A stretch of DNA of 16,837 bases. It comes from an uncultured Rivibacter sp. Its GTDB lineage: Bacteria > Pseudomonadota > Gammaproteobacteria > Burkholderiales > Burkholderiaceae. Positions within the stretch are counted from its first letter, which is position 1. The number at the start of each line of letters is the position of its first letter. The translations under genes and the position numbers were made by a program. This document shows positions 7,044 to 13,225 of the stretch, piece by piece. The notes beneath the pieces were generated by a model. The model worked only from the letters and a program-made list of their open reading frames with translations. It was not told the DNA's origin and ran no database searches. Location: assembly GCA_946480925.1 (NCBI GenBank), contig CAMLLU010000101.1:1-16837 (forward strand). The letters run 5' to 3'.

Positions 7044-7636
7044 GGGGTCAGAAAGCACTGCATTGCGAGAAAGGCACGGCCGAACCGGCGAGAGAAGTAG
7101 CCAAAACTCACTGGCTGCATGAAGTGCCAATGCAGCTGTGACGGAGGGTTGGCCTGAACGATCGCAGCCTGCCGGCTCGCCTGATCGATGATCTTCGGTT
7201 CTCCAAAAAGAGAGAAGAAGAGCTTGGGGTCACCCTCGTCGTCAAAGAATTGGTCGTATCGCGCTTTCGCCTCCAGCAGCAAGCACATCTGCGAACGGAA
7301 GCCGTCAAAGTCCGAGCCCTCGAAGTTCCACTCCGTGTAAGGCGCAAAGCCGCTGATGCGCGCCTGATAGGCCCGCGCCTCTTCCGACATGCTCCAGTTG
7401 CGCTCGACGAGCACGCCGCAGTCCGGTGGGCACTTGGTGCAGGTATTGGTTCTTGCCTGGGCCTGCGTGCCGGCCTGCGCGATCGGCAGGTCTTTCGACT
7501 TCTCCGCGGCCTCGTCCTTCTTCTTGGCCGCTTCATTGACGGCGGCCGTGCCGGCGCCCGCCACGAGGGTCCAGCCGAGTGCCCGGGCCAGCGCCACGGC
7601 CGCGGCTTCGAGCAAGGGTGGTGCAAGCGCCGCCAT
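7040..7636 (-). CDS. Tox-REase-5-like nuclease toxin, copy 1 (promoter-proximal)
   Basis: The first of four toxins, 198 residues, with the same domain order and putative D...ExK site (DFDGF, LLEAKARYDQFF). It differs from copies 2-4 even in the otherwise uniform 5' region (WTLVAGAG for WTVVAGAG, QAQART for QAKART, SQMCLLL for SQACLLL), which suggests it is the oldest or least converted copy. Private segments are DDEGDPKLFFSLFGEPK and AAIVQANPPSQ. The start is the ATG at 7636 behind CGGGAGG. That ribosome site overlaps the last codons of the upstream gene, which ends two bases before this ATG, so translation is probably coupled. Confidence 0.85.
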   Translation of the reverse strand: MAALAPPLLEAAAVALARALGWTLVAGAGTAAVNEAAKKKDEAAEKSKDLPIAQAGTQAQARTNTCTKCPPDCGVLVERNWSMSEEARAYQARISGFAPYTEWNFEGSDFDGFRSQMCLLLEAKARYDQFFDDEGDPKLFFSLFGEPKIIDQASRQAAIVQANPPSQLHWHFMQPVSFGYFSRRFGRAFLAMQCFLTP

Positions 7637-7638
7637 CT

Positions 7639-7974
7639 TCAAACCTCCCGGGTTCTGGCCCTCATGACCTGCACGAGGTCAGAGAAGCGTTGTTCGGTCG
7701 AAGCCCCGGGCTTCGTGAGCCACGCGCGCACGGACGGCTCGCGATGGAAGCCGGGCGCGAAGGCTTCGTAGTGCAGGAACTGCGTGATCGCAGCGCCTTC
7801 CGTGAAGCCCAGCGCAACCGCCTCGCGGTAGGCCATCTGCAGGCGCGGCTGCAGCTCGGCATCGGTGGCCAGTGGCGGGTGCTCGGCGACGAGGGTCTTG
7901 TGCACCTCGTCGACGTACTGCTGCTTCTCCAGCGCGTCGAGTTGGTGCAGTTGCTGCTCGCTCAGCTTAAGCAT
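7639..7974 (-). CDS. Unrecognised 111-residue protein between adaptor and first toxin
   Basis: I cannot name a family. The protein is mostly helical in appearance: residues 1-27 are Leu/Gln/Glu-rich (LKLSEQQLHQLDALEKQQYVDEVHKTL), residues 42-65 hold AYREAVALGFTEGAAITQFLHYEAF, and the C-terminus is basic. It has no signal peptide or membrane segment. The ATG at 7974 overlaps the end of the DUF4123 gene by 8 bases, and its own stop is two bases from the toxin ATG, so it is embedded in the operon. Position suggests a second chaperone or docking factor for the toxins, but that is inference. A longer frame reaching 8061 is rejected because its extra N-terminus is the antisense-like shadow of the DUF4123 gene. 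Confidence 0.75.
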   Translation of the reverse strand: MLKLSEQQLHQLDALEKQQYVDEVHKTLVAEHPPLATDAELQPRLQMAYREAVALGFTEGAAITQFLHYEAFAPGFHREPSVRAWLTKPGASTEQRFSDLVQVMRARTREV

Positions 7975-8461
7975 CGGCTCGCCCCATCCAGACGCGCTGG
8001 CTGTTGTGCAGGAAGTGCCATTCGTCGATGAGGTGGAAGAACTGCGCGCGCTGCTGCGCATCCATCACGGTGAAGAGGTGGCCGAGCACGCGCGGGTCGT
8101 AGAAGCGCACCAGTGCCCGCCGGCCGTTGGGCAGCTCGGCGTCGAGCCTCAGTCGCAGGTATTGCGCAAGGCCTTCGAGGTCCATTGCGGTGATGAGCCA
8201 TGAGACGGCGGGCCGGGCGCATTCGAGTGCAGCGAACGAGTCGATGTGCTGCGGGTGCTGCGACACGTCGCACAGCCATGGCCCGGCGTGGGCCAGCGGG
8301 GCATCGTCGGTGTCGTCGAACAGTGCGCGGTTGACGCCGGCCAGGCGCTGCAGCCGCTGGCCGGTGTGCTGCTCGTATTGCAGGCCATCGAGCAGCGCAT
8401 ACAGGCGCAGCTCACTGCGTTTCTCGGTCAGGCCGAGAAACCGGGAAAGGACGTCGAACAT
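7967..8461 (-). CDS. DUF4123 T6SS effector-loading adaptor
   Basis: A 164-residue protein with the DUF4123 pattern: LRLYALLDGLQYEQ near residues 18-31, GPWLCDV near 61, and RFYDPRVLGHLF near 121-132, where the R-x-YDPR-x-L block is the best signature. DUF4123 proteins (Tap/TEC adaptors) bind an effector and load it on the VgrG or PAAR tip before firing, and are not themselves secreted in current models. The gene sits between PAAR and the effectors, which is the standard order. The start at 8461 lies two bases after the PAAR stop; upstream in-frame starts would run antisense-like through PAAR coding sequence. A single adaptor for four toxins is consistent with their common N-termini. Confidence 0.85.
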   Translation of the reverse strand: MFDVLSRFLGLTEKRSELRLYALLDGLQYEQHTGQRLQRLAGVNRALFDDTDDAPLAHAGPWLCDVSQHPQHIDSFAALECARPAVSWLITAMDLEGLAQYLRLRLDAELPNGRRALVRFYDPRVLGHLFTVMDAQQRAQFFHLIDEWHFLHNSQRVWMGRADA

Positions 8462-8463
8462 GC

Positions 8464-8877
8464 TCAGCCTCGAACGACGAGGGTCTGGCCGGTGGCAGCC
8501 GCCTTGGCCAGGCAGTCGAGGCAGAGCGTGGTGGTTTCTGCGGTGACCTGCGCGGGCGCGCGTGCAGCGTCGTTGGTGGCGGCTTCGGTGCCAGCGGCGC
8601 CTGAGCTCGATGCAGAGCTCCACGTGGCTATCGCTTGAGCAGCCAGCAACTGGGCGCCACAAGCCGTCTTGTCGCCGTGGCGCGCGATGCCCGGGCCCAT
8701 GCTGACCATGTCGTCAGCACCTGCGGTGATTGCGAAGGTGCCCTTGCAGCGAGGGCACACGGTGAGGTCGCCAACGCGAGCGACGTACTTGCCGTGGATG
8801 TCGAACGTGTAGTCCGCCGTGATGACCGTACCGCCATGGGTGGTACGGTCACCGAGGGTGACGAATGCTTTGGCCAT
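8464..8877 (-). CDS. PAAR-domain T6SS spike-tip protein with C-terminal extension
   Basis: A 137-residue protein. Residues 1-80 show the repeating PAAR pattern: GDRTTHGGTVI, then GKYVARVGDLTVCP, and later GPGIARHGDKTACGA. PAAR proteins cap the VgrG trimer and carry effectors. Residues 81-137 are an Ala/Thr-rich tail ending in LCLDCLAKAAATGQTLVVRG. Ordinary single-domain PAAR proteins stop near residue 90, so the tail could be an adaptor or effector docking piece. There are two Cys pairs, CPRC near 41-44 and CLDC near 120. The start ATG at 8877 follows CAGGGA. It is the first gene of the operon and no vgrG is in view. Confidence 0.9.
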   Translation of the reverse strand: MAKAFVTLGDRTTHGGTVITADYTFDIHGKYVARVGDLTVCPRCKGTFAITAGADDMVSMGPGIARHGDKTACGAQLLAAQAIATWSSASSSGAAGTEAATNDAARAPAQVTAETTTLCLDCLAKAAATGQTLVVRG

Positions 8878-8936
8878 GCTGATTCCCTGAGACTTTGTGG
8901 CGTGCCCCTGGCTTGTTGCTCTTGAGGGCGGCGGCG

Positions 8937-8960
8937 ATTGTAGGCACGTGTAAACCGTGC
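8937..8960 (-). promoter_or_regulatory. Possible promoter and operator for the PAAR-led operon
   Basis: About 60 bases before the PAAR ATG the minus strand reads TACAAT (8942-8937), one change from the -10 consensus. Immediately upstream is a 17-base imperfect dyad, GCACG-N7-CGTGC (8944-8960), placed where a regulator could block or aid RNA polymerase. No good -35 box is at the right distance, so this is only a candidate. Confidence 0.25.
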
Positions 8961-9034
8961 GGCCCAGGTCGCTCAGTCAAAGCGGACGAATGCCGCGCCA
9001 CCGGGCATCAGCTCACCCGTCATGAACAGGTGGC

Positions 9035-9430
9035 CTACTCCCTTGCCGGCCGCAATGAAGGATCGGCCGCAATGTCCAGCGCCCCATCACGTCGCAAGAT
9101 CAGCGCCCTCAGCTTCTCAAGATCGTCAATGACGCTTGTGGTCCCTGAGTCGTGACTCACCCGCAAGACGCCTCCTTGCGCCACGTAGTGCCCCACCTGT
9201 CGCACGTAGCGTTCGCCTCGCTCGTGGCACGTGGCGATCTGGCACATTGCCAGCATTGCTTCCAGGTCTGCCCAGCCGAGTTCGCCCGCGTTCGCGGCAA
9301 GAAACTCGAGCACTGAATCGGTGTGTTCGCCCTTCATGAAACTTGCCATCTGCCGCTCGATCCTTGCCCAGTGATGTTCAAGCCTACATCGAGCCAATTC
9401 ATCGCCGGTCAGGGTTCGCAGCTTTCTCAA
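9035..9430 (-). CDS. Hypothetical protein, start uncertain
   Basis: Up to 131 residues, with no family recognised. The sequence looks soluble and helical (ELARCRLEHHWARIERQMASF, then DLEAMLAMCQIATCHERGERYVRQVGHYV). The frame opens at a TTG at 9430, which would overlap the start of the oppositely directed FAD enzyme gene by 57 bases. An ATG at 9349 avoids the overlap and gives a 104-residue protein. Neither has a strong ribosome site. It is on the same strand as, and about 157 bases upstream of, the PAAR gene, so it could be transcribed into that operon. Amino-acid composition is protein-like, but the gene is not certain. Confidence 0.45.
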   Translation of the reverse strand: MRKLRTLTGDELARCRLEHHWARIERQMASFMKGEHTDSVLEFLAANAGELGWADLEAMLAMCQIATCHERGERYVRQVGHYVAQGGVLRVSHDSGTTSVIDDLEKLRALILRRDGALDIAADPSLRPARE

Positions 9431-10663
9431 CGTACCAGCCCGCGCATCGCCGTCATCGGCGCGGGCATCGTGGGCAGTTGCATCGCATTCGAGCTGCGCA
9501 AGCGGGGCGCGGAGGTCACGCTCATCGATCGTGACGAGCCGGGCCGCGGCTGCAGCTACGGCAACTCGGGCGCCATCAGCGTTTCATCGGTCGCGCCGCT
9601 GGCCATGCCGGGGCTGTTGGCATCGTTGCCCGGCATGCTGTTCGACCGTGACAGCCCGTTGTCGCTGCGGCTGGGCTACCTGCCGAAGGCTCTGCCCTGG
9701 TTGAGCCGCTTCCTGCTTGCTGCTTCAGCTGACACCGCCCATCGATCGGCCGCGCAACTGGCTGCGTTGCATGCGGGTGCATTGAGTCGCCACGAGGCGC
9801 TGGCGGCCGAAGTGGGCGTGCCCGATCTCTTCATGCAGCGCGGGCACTTGCATCTGTACCCCAATGAGGAAGCGCTGGCCAAAGACGCGGGTGGCTGGCG
9901 GCTGCGAGAGCAGCATGGCTTCCGGGCCGAGCGGCTGGCGCGCGACGGCATCGTGGCCCTGGAGCCGAACGTGGGTGCGCGCTACACGGTAGGCATGTAC
10001 CTGGCCGATCACGCGACCATTCGCAACCCGTTGCGCTACGTGCAGGCGGTGGTTCAGGCGTTCACCGCGCGTGGCGGCGTGCTGTGCCGCCAGGCCGTGC
10101 GTGCCGTGGTGCCGCTGGGTGGCCAGCGCTGGCGCATCGAAGTGGCCGATACCGCAGAGCCGCCGCTGCCGGAGTTCGACCACGTGGTGGTGGCCGCGGG
10201 CGTGTGGTCGGGCAGCCTGCTCGGCCCGCTGGGGCTGCACCTGCCGCTCGAAAGCCAGCGTGGCTACCACGTGCAGTTCGAAGGCATGCAAGGCCTCGTG
10301 TCGCGCACCGTGGTGCTGGCCGACCGCAAGGTGTTCGTCACGCCCATGGAGCATGGGTTGCGAGCCGGCGGCACCGTCGAGATTGCAGGGCTCTCGCTGC
10401 CGCCGGACATGCGGCGCGCTGCCACGCTCGAACGCTACGTGCGCGAGACTTTCGCCGGGCTCGAAGGTGCGTCAACCTCGCGCTGGATGGGGCACCGCCC
10501 CTGCATGCCCGACTCGGTGCCCGTCATCGGCCCTGCGGCCAAACACCCAGGGCTGTGGCTCGCCGTAGGGCATGGGCACTTGGGGCTCACGGATTCAGTC
10601 ACCACGGCGCAACGCATTGCCGATGGGGTGCTCAACGGGCGCGAGGCAGCGTCGGTGGCATAG
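9374..10663 (+). CDS. FAD-dependent D-amino-acid dehydrogenase-like oxidoreductase
   Basis: A 429-residue DAO-family flavoenzyme related to DadA. The Rossmann dinucleotide motif is IAVIGAGIVGSCIAFELRKRG (from residue 25), with the ribose-binding acidic residue in VTLIDRDEPG and then the CSYGNSGAI segment. The C-terminal part has RPCMPDSVPVIG and GHGHLGLTDSVTTAQRIAD, the usual second FAD contact block. DadA-type enzymes oxidise D-amino acids to keto acids and pass electrons to the respiratory chain; the exact substrate here is not readable. The ATG at 9374 gives a 23-residue leader before the FAD motif, somewhat longer than usual, and no clear ribosome site precedes it. It is convergent with the thiamine enzyme gene downstream. 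Confidence 0.85.
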   Translation: MFKPTSSQFIAGQGSQLSQRTSPRIAVIGAGIVGSCIAFELRKRGAEVTLIDRDEPGRGCSYGNSGAISVSSVAPLAMPGLLASLPGMLFDRDSPLSLRLGYLPKALPWLSRFLLAASADTAHRSAAQLAALHAGALSRHEALAAEVGVPDLFMQRGHLHLYPNEEALAKDAGGWRLREQHGFRAERLARDGIVALEPNVGARYTVGMYLADHATIRNPLRYVQAVVQAFTARGGVLCRQAVRAVVPLGGQRWRIEVADTAEPPLPEFDHVVVAAGVWSGSLLGPLGLHLPLESQRGYHVQFEGMQGLVSRTVVLADRKVFVTPMEHGLRAGGTVEIAGLSLPPDMRRAATLERYVRETFAGLEGASTSRWMGHRPCMPDSVPVIGPAAKHPGLWLAVGHGHLGLTDSVTTAQRIADGVLNGREAASVA

Positions 10664-10755
10664 GCGGCAAGCGACGTATCTTCATGCACGTGCCGCGGCA
10701 AACGCGGCCTACAGCGCAAGCCACGCCGCCAGCAGCGCCCTCGCCACTGCGTGAC

Positions 10756-12546
10756 TCAGCCCTTGCCGTTGGTCAACCCGTCCCAGGCTTCGCGCAGGCT
10801 GGCCACGATGATTTCGCGTGCCTGCGGGTCGCCGCCGAGCATGGCCTTCAGGTAGTGCCGCAGTTGCTTGGCGTCGATGTGCGGCGGCAGTGGCGGCACG
10901 TTCGGGTCGGTCACCATCTCCAGCAGCACGGGCCGGTCGGCCTGCAATGCCTGGTCCCAGGCGGTGGCCACGTGTTCGGGCCGGTCGACGCGCATGCCTT
11001 CGAGCCCGAGCATCCGTGCGTATTCGGCATAGGGGAAGGGCGGCAGCGCCTGCGAGTCTTCGAACCGCGGGTTGCCGGCCGAGACGCGCTGTTCCCAGCT
11101 CACGAGGTTGAGGTCGCCGTTGTTGAGCACCATCACCACGAGCCGCGGGTCGGCCCAGCGCTTCCAGTGGTGCGCAATGCCGATGAGGCCGTTGATGCCG
11201 ATCATCTGCATTGCGCCGTCGCCCACGAGGGCGATCACGGGCCGGTGCGGGTGGGCCAGCTTTGCGGCCAGGGCATACGGCACGGCCGTGCCCATGGTGG
11301 CCAGGCCACCCGAGAGCGAGCCCATCATGCCGCGCCGCGCCTTCAGGTCTCGCGCGTACCAGGCGGCCACCGTGCCGGAGTCGCAGGCGAGGATGCAGTC
11401 GTCCGGCAGGCGAGGCGAGAGCTCCCAGAACACGCGCTGCGGGTTGAGCGGGTCTGCCTCGTTCAACGCGCGCGCTTCCAGCACCCGCCACCACTCGCGC
11501 ACGTTCGATTCGACCTGCTGCCGCCACCGCCAGTCTCGCTTCGGCATGAGGTGCGGCAGCAACGCCTCCAGCGTGAGCCGGCTGTCGCCGATGAGGTTCA
11601 CCTCCATGGGGTAGCGCAGCGAGAGCTTGCGTCCGTCGATGTCGATCTGCACGCCTCGCGCCCGGCCTTCGGCGGGCAGGAATTCCGAATACGGGAAGCT
11701 CGAGCCCACCATGAGCAGCGTGTCGCACTCGCTCATGAGCTTCCAGCTCGGCCGCGTGCCGAGCAGGCCGATGGCGCCGGTGACGAAAGGCAGGTCGTCG
11801 GGCACGGCCATCTTGCCCAGCAGGGCCTTGGCGATGCCCGCGCCCAGCGTTTCGGCCACCTGGATCAAGGTGTCGGTCGCGTGCAGCGCGCCGGCCCCGG
11901 CAAGGATCGCCACGCGCTCACCGGCATTCAACACCCGGGCTGCTGCCCGCAACTCGGTTTCTGCCGGCATCACATAGGGCACCGTGCGGCCGATGCCGGA
12001 ATGCACCGTGCCGTGCTCCTGGGGCGGTGTTTCCACGGCGTCGAGCTCCTGCAAATCGTGCGGCACGATCAGGCAGGTGACGGTGCGGCGGTCTCGCGCA
12101 ATGCGCATGGCGCGGTCCACGAGGTGGCGCACCTGGGCCGGCACCATGGCCGTGTGCACGTAGTCGTGGGCCACGTCCTTGAACAGGCTCTGCAGGTCGA
12201 CTTCCTGCTGATAGTCGCCCCCGATGGCGGCACGGGCGGTCTGCCCCACGATGGCCACCACCGGCACGTGGTCGGCCTTCGCGTCGTAAAGGCCGTTGAG
12301 CAGGTGAATGGCACCGGGCCCCGAGGTGGCCATGCACACGCCGGTCTCGCCGGTGAACTTGGCATGCGCCGTGGCCATGAAGGCGGCCAGCTCCTCATGC
12401 CGGGCCTGCACGAACTGCAACGAAGGGCCCGCGCGATCGAAGGCGCCCATGAGTCCGTTGATGCCGTCGCCGGGGTACCCGTAGATGCGGCGCACACCCC
12501 ACGCCTTCAGGCGCTGCAGGATCTGGTCGCTCACGTTGATGGCCAT
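10756..12546 (-). CDS. Thiamine diphosphate-dependent enzyme, PoxB/pyruvate oxidase-like
   Basis: A 596-residue protein with the three-domain layout of the acetolactate synthase/pyruvate oxidase family. The N-terminal PYR domain carries the catalytic glutamate in QARHEELAAFM (E51). The middle domain runs from about 190 to 330. The C-terminal PP domain has the ThDP/Mg motif GDGAMQ at 442-447 through LNN at 474-476. The overall pattern (YGYPGDGINGLMGAF, GGDYQQEVDLQSLFKDVAHDY, SWEQR) is closest to pyruvate dehydrogenase (quinone) relatives, which turn pyruvate into acetate and CO2, though electron acceptor and substrate are inferred. GGAGG eight bases upstream picks the ATG at 12546 over longer frames. 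It lies 66 bases after the response regulator gene on the same strand. Confidence 0.85.
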   Translation of the reverse strand: MAINVSDQILQRLKAWGVRRIYGYPGDGINGLMGAFDRAGPSLQFVQARHEELAAFMATAHAKFTGETGVCMATSGPGAIHLLNGLYDAKADHVPVVAIVGQTARAAIGGDYQQEVDLQSLFKDVAHDYVHTAMVPAQVRHLVDRAMRIARDRRTVTCLIVPHDLQELDAVETPPQEHGTVHSGIGRTVPYVMPAETELRAAARVLNAGERVAILAGAGALHATDTLIQVAETLGAGIAKALLGKMAVPDDLPFVTGAIGLLGTRPSWKLMSECDTLLMVGSSFPYSEFLPAEGRARGVQIDIDGRKLSLRYPMEVNLIGDSRLTLEALLPHLMPKRDWRWRQQVESNVREWWRVLEARALNEADPLNPQRVFWELSPRLPDDCILACDSGTVAAWYARDLKARRGMMGSLSGGLATMGTAVPYALAAKLAHPHRPVIALVGDGAMQMIGINGLIGIAHHWKRWADPRLVVMVLNNGDLNLVSWEQRVSAGNPRFEDSQALPPFPYAEYARMLGLEGMRVDRPEHVATAWDQALQADRPVLLEMVTDPNVPPLPPHIDAKQLRHYLKAMLGGDPQAREIIVASLREAWDGLTNGKG

Positions 12547-12612
12547 GTGCGGAACCTCCATGCGGGAAGGGGAATGGAAAGGGGGCAGCCGGCGCGACGC
12601 CTTCACAGGCGA

Positions 12613-13167
12613 TCAATGGAGATCCGGTCGGGTGGGCGCGTCCTCCGGCTCATCCGGCGCTCCAGGGTCTGTTCCTGAGCCCGGTCGGGAGGCTGGGCGT
12701 TCGGCCCGGCGGGCAGCCTCCGTGCGCTGCTGCCATTCGTGCACCCGCTGTTCGATCCACGACACGTCGAGCGGCTTGAGCATGTGCTCGTCGAAACCTG
12801 CCTCCAGAGGCTGCGGTTGCACGAACTCGGGTGCCTGGCCGCTGACGGCGATCAGCACGATCGAGCGGCCCCATTCCTGCTCGCGCATCAGCCGCGCGGC
12901 CTCCTGGCCGGTCAAGACCGGCATCTGAAGGTCCATGATGACCACGTGCGGGCGGAAGTTGTGCGCCACGCGCAGCGCACTGAGGCCGTTGCCCGCTGTC
13001 GCTACGAGGCAGTCGCAATCGAGCGTGTCGAGCAGCATGGCCAGGCTGGCCACGTTGTCCTGCTCGTCGTCGACGAGCAGCACCCGCAGCGGAGCTGGCC
13101 GCAACCCTTTGTCGGCATGGGGGCCGGTGGGGCGCGCCTTCGGTGGTGGACGGTCAGGGTGGGGCAT
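12613..13167 (-). CDS. Single-domain response regulator
   Basis: A 184-residue protein. A 25-residue Pro-rich leader is followed by a receiver domain at about 26-145: acidic pocket D33-D34, phosphoacceptor D79 in VVIMDLQMP, S109 in AVSG and K131 in MLKPLD. After it comes a 40-residue charged tail rich in Arg, Pro, Asp and Glu, with no DNA-binding domain. It may therefore act by phosphotransfer or protein contact. The gene is divergent from the PAS histidine kinase at 13226, the likely partner. The start is ambiguous: an upstream ATG at 13227 has a well placed GGAGG but would add a Cys/Arg-rich, unlikely leader and overlap the kinase start. The ATG at 13167 is preferred with moderate confidence. 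Confidence 0.85.
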   Translation of the reverse strand: MPHPDRPPPKARPTGPHADKGLRPAPLRVLLVDDEQDNVASLAMLLDTLDCDCLVATAGNGLSALRVAHNFRPHVVIMDLQMPVLTGQEAARLMREQEWGRSIVLIAVSGQAPEFVQPQPLEAGFDEHMLKPLDVSWIEQRVHEWQQRTEAARRAERPASRPGSGTDPGAPDEPEDAPTRPDLH

Positions 13168-13225
13168 CGGCACGTCGAGACCACAACGTCTCGATCGACA
13201 GCAGGCATGGGGCGTGCCCAACATC

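Larger units (their letters stand above)
2259..7636 (-). repeat. Tandem array of four toxin/immunity modules
   Basis: Toxin start codons lie at 7636, 6282, 4931 and 3580, giving periods of 1354, 1351 and 1351 bp. Each module is a 597-bp toxin, a 4-bp overlap, a 729-735-bp immunity gene and, except after the last, a 26-bp gap (6283-6308, 4932-4957, 3581-3606) that is almost identical each time. Similarity stops a few bases after the final immunity stop at 2259. The most alike segment runs from about 140 bp before an immunity stop, through the gap, and about 300 bp into the next toxin. Confidence 0.95.

Noticed and set aside
2259..7636. CRISPR array as explanation for the regular repeats
   Set aside because: The period is about 1.35 kb and each unit is two coding genes; no short repeat-spacer pattern exists.
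10691..10710. GCCGCG/CGCGGC hairpin between the convergent FAD and thiamine enzyme genes
   Set aside because: Six-pair stem without a T-run on either strand; too weak to call a terminator.
10084..12678. 864-codon open frame on the plus strand
   Set aside because: It is antisense to the thiamine enzyme gene, whose motifs are clear; the composition (His/Arg/Gly-rich) is typical of GC-rich shadow frames.
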